A stretch of DNA of 64,000 nucleotides from Canna indica (taxonomy: Eukaryota > Streptophyta > Magnoliopsida > Zingiberales > Cannaceae), in assembly GCA_034359265.1 (NCBI GenBank), contig CP136898.1, positions 39,083,501-39,147,500 of the forward strand, read 5' to 3'. The position numbers and the translations under genes were made by a program. Within the stretch, counting starts at the first letter, position 1. Each line of letters begins with the position of its first letter. The notes under the pieces were generated by a model. The model saw only the letters and a list, made by a program, of their open reading frames with translations, ran no database searches and was not told the origin of the DNA. This document shows, piece after piece, positions 54,531-64,000 of this stretch.

Positions 54531-57246
54531 TATCCTAGATATTTTAATTATATTCTTTTCCTTTATGGATGTGTTGCCAGCCTAGCGAACTAGTTCGAGG
54601 TCGAGACGAGTTGACTAATGGTCCGGTGCGAGTTTGTGAACTCGGGTAAGTAAGAAAATGAGTTATGTAAATTTTCCTTGTGTAGATTATTTTATTTAAT
54701 TCTATGTTGTGTATGCATGATTCTTTAATTATGTCGCCTGTGGGTGTGTGTGTGTATTGGATGGTTATGTGGAGAATATGATTAATTAAGTTAATGTAAG
54801 TTAGCGGGTTCGGATTCGGCTTGAGACGGATGCGGATTGGATAAAGGGTTTAGAAGGGTTAGGGTTGAGGAGGGAGTACAAAAACCCCTCCCCTTGGCTT
54901 GTGGCTCCCTATTGGGAGCCGCACAAGCCAATTGAAGAGAGGGGCAGCTGCCAGCCGCCCCTCTCTCCTCTTCTTCTTCCTTGGAGCCACCGCCCTTGAG
55001 CTCGTCGCCGAGCCCCTCTCCTTGGACCCAAGCCGACGGCTTGGGTGGAGCCGCCGCACTTCTTGTAGAGGAGCTGCCACCCCTTGTTGAGCCAAGATGC
55101 CCCCCTTGAGGCTGAATTCAGAGGCTGCCGATTTAGAGTTCCTCGTACTCCTTCTTCCTAGATCAAGGTGAGTGGTTTTATCTCTCCTTCTCTGGTTTCT
55201 TCTAGTTCTTGAAGCCATTATTGAAGGCTACGGAAATCTTGATTTGTTTTCTGAAAATTTCTCGAATTCTCGTCGTTCTTTGTGTGCCGTGTTTGAGGAG
55301 GCCCTAAACCCTCCTCTATGGGGCCCGGGAACCCTAGGGTAATCCTAGGGGTGCTCGGCCAAGGTGGAAAAAGGGATGCCCTCCAAGTGTTCGATGAAAT
55401 GACTAAATGAAAGGATGTAGATTTTCTTGCCTTCTATAAATCAATTTGAGCATCAATCTTGATGTTTCTAAATTTAAATGCATGCTTGTTTTTAAATCTG
55501 TGATTTTTGGAAATATATCTTGTGGATTTAAAAGGGGTTTGATTTTGGAGGCATGAGAATTCTTGGTTTAAATTCTTGAATATAAAGGTGGGTTCTTGAT
55601 TAAGGAGAGTTGGGATGCTTGATATTCTTGTTTATTAAGCATGGTTTATGTGAGATTTATCTTGATGATTACAAATCTGATGTGATGGTAATTAGGGAGT
55701 TAATTTCTATGAATTTTCGGATGTAATTTCATGATATGTTAAAAATTCAATGTTGCTGGAATTTTATGCGGAGATGATGAATCTGTGCTATTTTTGTAAT
55801 GTTTGCTGTGGTGTTTATATTTCTCTGAGCATAGTCGTGTAATATATCGTTTCAACCAGAAAATATAGGTTGGAAACATAGGACACACTCTGGGGGCCAG
55901 ATTCGTATTAGATACATTAGTTTCGGGCAGAAGAGTAAGTTAAAACAAAACCCTAAACAAAACTCTAATCTTGGTGGACTAAATTTTAATTGCATAATTA
56001 AAATTGGGCAAAAGGGTCAGTATAATCTGTTATGAACCAACAAGTGAAGTTTATGCATGAAATAAAAACCACACGGGTTTATGACATTACGGGTCTAGGA
56101 GTTGGGGTCGATTATTAGAGTGTTGAGACGCTTTCCAATAGGCACACCCCTAAGACACCGTAGATGAGACTTGATTTAGGTCATGGTACGCGATATCTTT
56201 ATGAATAGTGGAGAGGCACGTCGAGGAGCCGAATTATAGGCTAGGCCCGGGAGGTTGGATGGCTAATTCCCAAACTGTGGAATAAGTTCGGAGGGCCTTT
56301 CCCGATTGTTCTGATTTGGCCTCGTGGGATAAGTTTGAAGGGTCTACCTGGTTGTCCCCGAGGTGGTTTTCAAGGAATAAGTTCGGAGGGCCTACCCGAT
56401 TATTCTTGTGATATCTTAGAGGAGTAAGTTCGGAGGGCCTACCTGATTACTCCTATGATTTCTTAAAGGGGCAAGTTCCGATGAGTGAATCCCGATTGTC
56501 CCTACGCATCTCGTGGAGCAAGTTCGGAGGGCCTTCCCGATTGCTCCTGAGTTTTCTTTATACTAGGATAAGTTCGGAGGGCTTTCCCGATTATCCTAGT
56601 TTGTGTTATTGCCTTAGGGCATGGTAGGGTTAGGCATGTTGTTCTTCACCGCCTGGGTGTTGGCTGCCTTCGGGCAGGTGGTGGCCGGATGGCTTGTTAG
56701 TTGGTCATTCCCTTGTGACATTTTCCTGCTTGACTGAGGAGTTTTACCTGCATCTTATCTATGATGATTTTTTTGTTAGGGTTAGTAGAACCGCTCACTG
56801 AGTTCTTTGAACTCACTCGTTGTCGTTGCTTTATTTTGTAGAGCCTGAATGATCTCTACACTTGGCGCACTTGGCGCAACTGAAGGGCAGAGGAGCTGCA
56901 TGATCTCATAACAGTCCTAGTTAGGATCGTAGTCATGTCTTTTGGCAGTGTGTCATGCACTTTTGTTGGTTTTTGGAGTTGTAGCCCTTGAGGGCATTTA
57001 TGTCATTTATTTCAAATTTTATTGTATTTGGTGTGTTGGACTTGATGTATTATTTCTGCATTTTATTCATTTGCTAAAACTTATTTATGATGAACTCTGT
57101 TTTGATTTCTAGTTGAAATTAAAAAAAAATTGTTGATTTTTTCCGCTATTGTTTATTCTTATGAGTTGGCATATGCATGGCTTAGGCTGCGGGGTATAGA
57201 CACGTATATCCTGGCCGATCACGTGACCCTGAGTTGGGGCGTGAAA
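54526..57246 (+). repeat. 3' LTR of the chromovirus
   Basis: Starts TGTAATATCCTAGATATTTT like the 5' LTR and ends GTTGGGGCGTGAAA, with the terminal CA changed to AA; 2721 bp. The TATA-like box is altered (GAGTACAAAAACC near 54877). The minisatellite lies at about 56280-56605 and the CTCACTGAGTTC palindrome near 56795. An insertion near 57096-57180 (GTTTTGATTTCTAG...GAGTTGGCATATGC) is not in the 5' LTR. Confidence 0.93.
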
Positions 57247-57843
57247 ATGTTGGTCTCTCACCTACCTCCATGAATGCTTCCCCATGCCCAGTAATAGCTG
57301 ACACATGACGTTGAGGGCCACGTAGGGATAGAACCAAGGCAATGGGTCATCACTCACAAGGTAACCATGACAACCTCAGGTCCAAGGACTGCTTGCACCT
57401 ACTATCACCCGAGGAACATCCTATTGACACTCATGTAACGATTCCATTTTGTGTTCCTCGTATAGGTCTGTTCAATGAACTCATTTCCTAATGAGCATAT
57501 GCACTTGTATATTAATGACGACTCATAGGTAACTGTGAGATTAGCTACCCCTTATCGTATAGGGCATGTACCAAGTGCACTAGTCTATCCGGAATCACCG
57601 ATCCCCTAATTAGTGATCCTACGACTATGAATATTTAGAACATGGTCATTTGGATTCCTAGTCTCACTGGCATGAACACATCATGTCCTTGGAATCAGTT
57701 GCTCGGGTTCATGGGGTTTATCACAATCTTTATGAATAAAGATGCAGCATATTGATTAAAAGGTTGCCTTATTAAGTTGATTACCCTTGAATAGTCGCTA
57801 AACACATCGACATGTGATTGGCTCAAGGGCACTATTCCTTTCA
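57247..57843 (-). repeat. Right half of the solo-type LTR (same family as 23525)
   Basis: Continues the LTR interrupted at 44366; reverse complement of about 23525-24105. It ends CACTATTCCTTTCA, the reverse of the family start TGAAAGGAATAGTG. Right flank ATTAT does not match the left flank of the composite (GATTG before 41533), so the two outer ends come from different loci. Confidence 0.87.
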
Positions 57844-58054
57844 ATTATGTGTTGAATCTAGATTAATTTTAGATTAATTATTTGTTAATTGTAGATTTAT
57901 TATGTGTTAATTGTAAGTTTTATATGTTAATTGTAGATTAATTAAGTTTTTTTACTGTTATATTAAATTTAGGTTAGTTTTAGGATTAGTTGATCAAGGG
58001 TAGAATAAATATTATGGTTAATTTTAGTTGGGTGTAATTATAATTTTAAAATCA

Positions 58055-58215
58055 TCCACTTTGAACTCGTGCACGTCGGAATTGTCCACTTTGGACTTGC
58101 GCTCGCCGGAATCGTCCACTATGGACTCGCACGCGCCGGAATCGTCAACTTTGGACTCACGGCCAAATCATCCATGGTGGACTTGCGCCGAAATCGTCCT
58201 CAATGGATGGACTAT
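58055..58215 (+). repeat. Tandem palindromic GTCCACT array (CACTA 4)
   Basis: About six units of 28-32 bp with GTCCACTTTGGAC or GTCCACTATGGAC and CGCGCGCCGGAATC-type linkers. The short frame over it is a shadow of the repeat. Confidence 0.8.
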
Positions 58216-58569
58216 CACCGGCATCCACAAATTTAGAAAATAATCCAGATTAGTTGATACGTTTCATGTTCGCATCGATGAGTCAAGTTTCAATTTTGCA
58301 AAACCTTAGATCCGTTCGGGGGTTGTATGTTCGTGTCAACGAAGTAAATGATCTTTTATATAACGTACAACCCTTGAATTATCCCTAATTGGACCGGGAA
58401 ACTATCATAATGTATTTGTATATAAAAGGATTCACACCAAGATATTTTGTATGAAATTGTCACAAGGAGTCACGTCAATTCGGGACATCGAGCAATCCTG
58501 TTGTCCAAACTCATGGTGAATCCTCTACTGTGGTTGTTTCTTTTTTCAATCCACCTACTCCTTATAGAA

Positions 58570-59848
58570 CAATTATTCTGAATAGTCTTGGCGGACAATT
58601 CCATTTAAATGACAATGTTGAGTCAGTAACTGAGACAGTACAACTACCACATACTACGACAGCTAAAGTCATTGAAGACAACCTGCGATACAGATTGAAT
58701 TACCGAATAAGGAGACTGCAGAATTTTACGAGATGTTGGCCCCGTTCAATACCGGTGGATGTACTTATTTGAAAGATACATGAATCGTTTGAAAAAAAAG
58801 TAAAGAACACAGTTGTAGTTGAAGGTTCCATATCAGAAGCATATATAATTCAAGAAATTTTAATATTCTGCTCATTCTATTTTGAATCATCCTTCAAGAT
58901 AATACTTAATCATCCTCCATAGAATTATGATGGGGAGCCTGACCATAAGATGGGGGATCTCAACCAACAGATGGTTGTTTAAATATCTTTTGTTACCCTG
59001 GTCGTGCTTTGGGTTCTCGTCCGTCTCAATTCTTAAACGACGAAGAGTACCATTTGCCCTACTTGTATGTTTTACTAAACTGCCCAGAGATTAAAAAGTT
59101 CATTGAAATATTTGACGTTGAGATGGTAACAAAATACTCAATTTATAGCGATGAGGAATTAGAGAGATTACACAATCGTGAGTTCCCTAATTGGTTTCGA
59201 GCTTACTATACAGAACACAGAAGCGAAATAGATAACCAAACCTTTGATTATGCTAGCGGACCGGCACGACTTGTATAGTGTTATAATGGTTATTTTGTTT
59301 ATGGATATAAATTTCACACACTTGAATATTCATCTACAAAGAAGACTATGAAAGTCGGTGTCTACGTCAAAGGGACAACGTACGTTGAATGTGATGTTGA
59401 CTTTTACGGACTGTTGGAAGAAGTCATAGAATTGCAATTTTTCAGATGGAAATCAGTTGCCCTTTTTAAATGTTAGTGGTTCGATACAAGTGATAGGGGC
59501 ATGAGAGTTCATCCAAAGTATAAACTTGTCAAGGTCAATTACAAATCCAAATTGGCTTTAAATGAGCTATTTATACTGGCATCTCAAGCTGAACAAGTAT
59601 ATTATATGCAATATCTGTCTCGAAAGAAAGATATGGCAGATTGGCATGTACTCTGTAAGAGTAAAGCTAGAGGAAAATTTGATTCGGTAGTTGAAGAGAA
59701 TGAGCCAACATATGACTTCTATCAAGAAAAAGATCCTTCCGAAGTGGAGAGAGTTAGTCCAATACTCGAGGAAGATGACACAAAGTTAGTTCAATTAGAA
59801 GTAGAATATGTTGATGATGACTATAATGAAGTCGAGGAAGAATGACAT
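58570..59848 (+). pseudogene. CACTA 4 TNPD with the catalytic core deleted
   Basis: Starts in the linker (NSLGGQFHLNDNVESVTET), continues NYRIRRLQNFTR and then jumps, near 58735, to the end of the DUF4218 part (RWMYLFERYMNRLKKKVK, read in a second frame). Transposase_21 and most of DUF4218 are missing. It continues YLYVLLNCPEIKKFIEIFDV and VTKYSIYSDEELERLHNREF (59009-59278), a stop after GPARLV, the DUF4216 part (MRVHPKYKLVKVNYKSKLAL, FILASQAEQVYYMQ) and the acidic tail (VSPILEEDDTKLVQLEVEYV). Broken by several frame changes. Confidence 0.85.
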
Positions 59849-59999
59849 AATGATGATACAAAGAAACAAGAAGAAGAGTATTACACAGATGATGATACTG
59901 ACGATGATGAATAATTGTAAATGTGAAGTATATCTTCAATTATTAAATGTATCTATTAATCTATTATATATATACTAATTATATTCATATTTGACAGCT

Positions 60000-60717
60000 A
60001 TGGTTCGAGAATTGCGTGCCCGAGGATTACCACCTGCCACCCTTATAACCACCGACCCTTCGCCTTCGACCACCATTCCCCCACCTCCAGCCACCATCCC
60101 CCCACTTGATCCGGCCACCATTCCCTTACTTGATCCGGCCACCATTCCCCCAGCTGATCTGGCCACCATCCCCCCACCTCCAGCCACCATCCCTTCAGTC
60201 GATTCAGGCCCGTCGATATCGAGATGTGGGCCACGAGGGCATAATAGAATTCTCCCTCCGGCAGCCAAGGGAGAGTCTCGCAGATTGGTTAGTGTGCACG
60301 GTAGAAGGTAAGTAGATGCATTCATTATCCCTTATAATTTATTTATAATTCAATATATCATAATATAGAATTGTACTATATTTGGTGTGGGTTTGAGCAG
60401 AAAGACATTCCACGCACAATAGCGGGGATGATCCGAAAGTTTATGCACGGGGCGTGACCTACATGGTCTCACGTGCCCCGTGAGCATATGGATTTACTAT
60501 GGCGAAAGTTCTCGATAAGTATATTTATTAAATCATTGTTAATGTTAAATATCGATCGGTAATAATTAATTTAATTTTTTCCAGGCTCATTATACATGGC
60601 CGGAGGACTAGACTCCTTTTGTAGAGAGTGCGTGGGAGCGCGTTGCCCACTCTCTCTACAACGGGCTTCTTCAGCAGGCCCGTAAGACCGTGATGAGATA
60701 GCTAGGGGCCACATAGA
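60000..60717 (+). pseudogene. CACTA 4 TNPA-like gene, exons 1-3 (truncated)
   Basis: ATG at 60000 (MVRELRARGLPPATLITTD). Exon 1 is open to about 60307 and Pro-rich, with repeated IPPLDPATIP units and IPSVDSGPSISRCGPRGHNR, donor AAG|GTAAGT. In exon 2 (about 60391) the acceptor AG of copy 3 is changed to GG, and a TGA follows (HGA*PTWSHV). Exon 3 starts about 60586 (HYTWPED, EWERVAH-like) and is cut at 60717 by the LTR chimaera. The best-preserved exon 1 of the family in this window. Confidence 0.78.
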
Positions 60718-63312
60718 TGTTGGCCTAAGGTTTTCAACCTTGGTCTTAATCTTGGTTTTGATAATAACAAACATGGAACTAATGGTTTCATTGAGAAATA
60801 CTTTCAGGTTCCAAGTAGGTTAGCGCTCGACGTCCCCGATCGAAAAAATTAAAGAAATCGACAAGGACGCTCGTCGATGCTCGGGATTCTTCAGGAAGTT
60901 AAAGTTTAGGTCAAGGATTTGTAGCTTGTGTTGTAAATCCTCATGAGGATGCGTAAGAACCCAAAAAAACCAATTCCGAACCCCTAAACACAAAAACTCG
61001 GAAAATCAGAAATAGTCCTGAAATTCACTAAGCCTAGGGAGCTCCTTCGAGGGCTATATAACCTAGACATTTTCTTCGCACCAAAAGTGCCGGTAATTGT
61101 TCCTTAGGTAAAAACTAGATAACGATATATTTTTATGGATTTTTTGGATGCCTTTAGCCTACCCATATTTGACCCAGGAGATTATAAAAGTTTCGATTTT
61201 CGGAAATTTGTATGAGACCCTAAAAGTTAGATTTTGATTCTTAAGAATTTTGATTTTTTAGATATTTTTATTGAATCTAAATGGGGGTAATCCTTATATA
61301 ACATTTATGTTTTAAAGTTAATAAATGTTATATAAGTAGACTTTACGAAGACGGAATTTGGAAATAACAAACGAGCATAAAAATAAACAAGCAAAAAATC
61401 TGCCCTGCCCAGGTTCGGTCGACCGTCAAAAGGTGAGGGCATTTCGGTCGATCGACAGATGCCCAGAATGGGCAGAATGACTTCTATCGCTAAGCGGTTG
61501 GTCGACCAACGATCGATCGGCAAGCAATCGGGCATCACCAATGGGCAGAAAAATGCCCGTTGACGAGCCCTCTTGTTTGGGGGTTATAAATACCCATCCC
61601 AAACTCACTCCTAAGTAATATTTGATGCTTCCAAGCCTCAAATAGCGATCCTAAGAATTTCTACAAGCTTCCATTGAGCCATCCTTGCAAAAGCCGTAGT
61701 TTTGATCACCACTTGTTGATTTAGCCTTCAAGCTTCATAGATTCATCTTCTCAAGGCATAAAGAGGACTAGGGAGTTTCTTTTGGAGCTAAGTGCTTGTT
61801 GTTTGATTTATTGCTCCAATTGTTATTGTATTTTATTGTTTATTTTGATTGTATATCAAGTGTATAAACCTAGGTTGCTAGGTTTGATTGAGTTGGTGGT
61901 CGCCTTGGTGTTAAGGCTTAAATCCACCATTGTAAACTTAGTTTACTAGGATTAGTTCCTAAGCACCCCGCTTAGGATTTCGAAACTTAACTTTACTAGA
62001 TTATATCATTTCCCTTACAATGAGGACTTTACACTGGAAAGTCTCCTCTCTCAAATCGAAGAAATTTCCACACACGGAAGTATCCCGCCTTCCTACCGAG
62101 AGCACTCTCCCACCTCAACCTAAGGGACAACTCAACTAATCCTAGTCAACTAAGTTTACAATGGTGGATTTAAACCTTAAACACCAATGTTATCACCCAA
62201 TTCAAGACCTAACAACCTAGGTCTTTGCAAGCTCAAATACAATAAAAAAAATCACAAAAATACACAAATAATGGAGCATATAATACAACAAATACTTAGC
62301 TCCAAACACGAGTCCTAGTTCCTCTTGATGCCTCAATGATGAATCGTTCAAAGCTTGAAGGCAAGAAAAGGGATGGCTCAAGAAAAGCTTTGAGATGATC
62401 AAGAAATGCTCAATGGAAGCTTGGAAAAAGGGTGGAAGGCTTGCTAAGGCTCCTATTTATAAGCCATGGGAAGTTGGCATGGAACAGCCAACTCAATGGC
62501 TAGGAAACTAGTTATTTTCGCCATCCGATCACAGGTCCAGTCAATCGTCGGTCGATCGACCGAGCGACCGCCGAGCGACCGAATGACTTCTGCCTATTTT
62601 GGGTGTCATTCAATCGACCGACCAGTCGACTGAAACTGAAAAATCAGCCCAATTTGCTGATTTTTTTGCTCGTTTTCTCGATTCTAGGTTCGGTCTTTGC
62701 TAAGTTAATAACTTTCAAACATAAATGTTATATAAGGATTACCCCCCATTTGGATTCAATAAAAATATCTAAAAAATCAAAATCCTTAAGAATCAAAATC
62801 TAGTTTTTGGGGTCTAGTACAAATTTTTGGAAAACGAAAATTTTCAAATCTCCTGGGTCAAATATGGGTGTGATAAAGGCTTCCAAAGATTCCTTAAAAA
62901 TACCTCATTATCTAGTTTTTACCCAAGGAACAATTACCTCCATTTTTTGTGTCAAGAAAATGTCTAGGTCATATAGCCCTCCAAGGAGCTCCCTAGACTT
63001 AGTGAATTTCAGGGCAGTTTTCGGGGTTTCATGTTTTGGGATTCGGGTTTGGTTTTTGAGTTTTTTGCATCATAAAAGAATATTACAACACATGCTCGAC
63101 ATCCTAAAGCTAAACTCTAACTTCCCGAAGAATCTCGAGCGTCGACGAGCGTCGTTGCCGATTTCTCCGATTTCATTAAAAAAATTTTGATCGGGGACGT
63201 CGTGTGCTAACCGATATGGAACCTGAAAATAACTCTCCATGAAATCATTAGTTCCATATTTGTTATCATCAAAACCGAGATTAAGACCAATGCAGAAAAC
63301 CTTAGGCCAACA
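60718..63312. repeat. Inverted chimaera of two Sirevirus-like LTRs
   Basis: 60718 starts TGTTGGCCTAAGG in plus orientation and follows the family (12890) to about 61955 (GTTTACTAGGATTAGTT). There it switches to the reverse orientation (CCTAAGCACCCCGC) and runs to CTTAGGCCAACA at 63312. Both arms thus end with the family start, and both lack the family's last 230 or so bp. Each arm has its own palindrome island (61410-61540, 62520-62640) and TATA-like box (near 61587, 62455). Flanks ATAGA and ATATG do not match well. Confidence 0.85.
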
Positions 63313-63483
63313 ATATGCACCAAGCACAGCGCACACATAGATACATAGCATACTAAGGAGAATAATCCATCCACATAACATATATATATATAAATAATGT
63401 TATGACATACCTCAGCCCCTCCATGTCCTCATGCCATACATCACATCTCACATGTCTATAAGTATAATATTCATGCCACATAA
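63313..63483. other. Short intergenic stretch, nothing recognised
   Basis: AT-rich with a (TA)n run at about 63380-63392. It does not continue the CACTA 4 TNPA sequence that precedes the LTR chimaera. Confidence 0.5.
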
Positions 63484-64000
63484 TGTCACGCCCCAAATCA
63501 GCCTACTCTATGCACCGACTAACAACTCATGAAAACACAAGAGACTGACATTGAAAATCATAAACAAAGCAATAGTACCCAACTTTAATAGATGATTGAA
63601 AATAGTTTAACATAAACAAGTTCGGAGACATCACAAGTTTGAAAGTAACCATTTAAAAGTTTTCAAAGACACATCTCAATGTTTTACATAAAATAACACA
63701 GTGCATACTCCGACTCTACTCAAACACGACTACGACTAATAACTGCCAGCTACGAGATCTGTACCCACCTTTGCCCTCGTGCACGCCATGCCACCAAGCC
63801 ATACCTCACTGGTTGGGCTCTGCAAAACAAAATAAATAAACCGTGAGTTCACGAGGAACTCAGTGAGTGGTTCTTTCGAATCTCCACTTAAACCTCGGCA
63901 AGATAACATATACAAGGTATGACACAAATAAGGAAATTAAATATGATCACACCATCGAAGCTAACCACTTTGCCAAGACAGAAGAATGAATGAACTGGCC
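63484..64000 (-). repeat. Gypsy-type LTR, 3' end only (runs off the window)
   Basis: Begins TGTCACGCCCCAAAT on the plus strand, the reverse of an LTR end in GGGGCGTGACA, as at 41533 and 57246. GTGAGTTCACGAGGAACTCAGTGAGTGG-like sequence near 63842-63869 is the conserved LTR 3' palindrome. The short frame 63736-63927 is not a gene. Confidence 0.72.

Larger units (their letters stand above)
44367..57246 (+). mobile_element. Chromovirus (Ty3/gypsy, probably Tekay/Del), 12.9 kb
   Basis: LTRs 44367-47024 and 54526-57246, primer-binding site TGGTATCAGAGC at 47028, gag, protease, RT, RNase H, integrase with C-terminal chromodomain, and polypurine tract. Target duplication ATGTT on both sides (44362-44366, 57247-57251). 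The uninterrupted target is represented at about 24108-24130 (the CCAACATGGAATC region). The LTRs differ at roughly one in ten positions over their first 180 bp by eye, so the insertion is old. Pol is interrupted by a solo LTR at 49032-51609 and by many stops. Confidence 0.95.
57844..60717 (+). mobile_element. CACTA copy 4, both ends missing
   Basis: Starts inside the 5' intron region shared with copy 3 (TTATGTGTTGAATCTAGATT at 57846, compare 28560) and ends inside TNPA exon 3 where the LTR chimaera begins. The terminal repeats are absent. It contains the palindromic repeat array, a TNPD lacking its core and N-terminus, and TNPA exons 1-3. It lacks the leader hairpin of copies 1 and 3 (AATTGGACC is followed directly by GGGAAACTATC). 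Confidence 0.87.

Noticed and set aside
1..64000. Search for a host gene, tRNA, rRNA or a new multi-gene system
   Set aside because: Every frame with recognisable motifs is transposon-derived and broken; nothing else reached a supportable level by eye.

Overview
This window is nuclear DNA from a plant, almost certainly a flowering plant with a large, repeat-rich genome. The evidence is the mix of element families: Ty1/copia of the Sirevirus type, chromodomain Ty3/gypsy, CACTA (En/Spm), Mutator-like and hAT elements. Nearly every reading frame of substance is transposon-derived. I found no convincing host gene, tRNA, rRNA or CRISPR array. Species cannot be named from the sequence; I lean weakly towards a monocot.

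Layout. 1-1426: AT-rich DNA with a small hAT-like element. 1427-8129: a minus-strand Sirevirus-like copia element with one full LTR, broken gag-pol and a stub of the other LTR. 8130-12283: repeats and remains of a second Sirevirus-like element (LTR, polypurine tract, extra 3' ORF). 12284-26263: CACTA copy 1 (minus strand), interrupted by a solo copia LTR (12890-14641), a whole second CACTA (17654-22397) and another solo LTR (23525-25548). 26264-33480: a degenerate CACTA-like end, then a Mutator-like element carrying CACTA copy 3 (27721-32091). 33498-41532: a copia element reduced to one LTR, leader and gag. Its leader holds a solo copia LTR (35461-39753), itself split by a solo gypsy LTR (36315-38825); its gag holds a hAT MITE. 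41533-57843: a composite LTR split by a 12.9-kb chromovirus (44367-57246), whose pol is split by another solo copia LTR (49032-51609). 57844-60717: CACTA copy 4. 60718-63312: an inverted LTR chimaera. 63484-64000: the start of another gypsy LTR.

How parts relate. Several insertion junctions are supported by target-site duplications and by uninterrupted copies elsewhere in the window. The best case is CACTA 2 inside CACTA 1: 3-bp TSD CGC, with the matching empty site in CACTA 4. The four CACTA copies belong to one family, but each transposase (TNPD) gene carries a different deletion or break. None can be read through, so any mobility would need transposase supplied from elsewhere.

Most interesting non-coding signals. 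(1) Alternating palindrome islands (core GGTCGACC, plus TGCCA...TGGCA) lie just upstream of the TATA-like box in all the copia LTRs. (2) A roughly 180-bp imperfect hairpin sits just upstream of TNPD in CACTA 1 and 3. (3) Tandem palindromic GTCCACTNTGGAC units occur in the leaders of three CACTA copies. (4) Gypsy LTR families share a short palindrome near their 3' ends and minisatellites with the core GAGGGCCTACC. I see no coherent new multi-gene system. These are candidate cis-acting structures of transposons.
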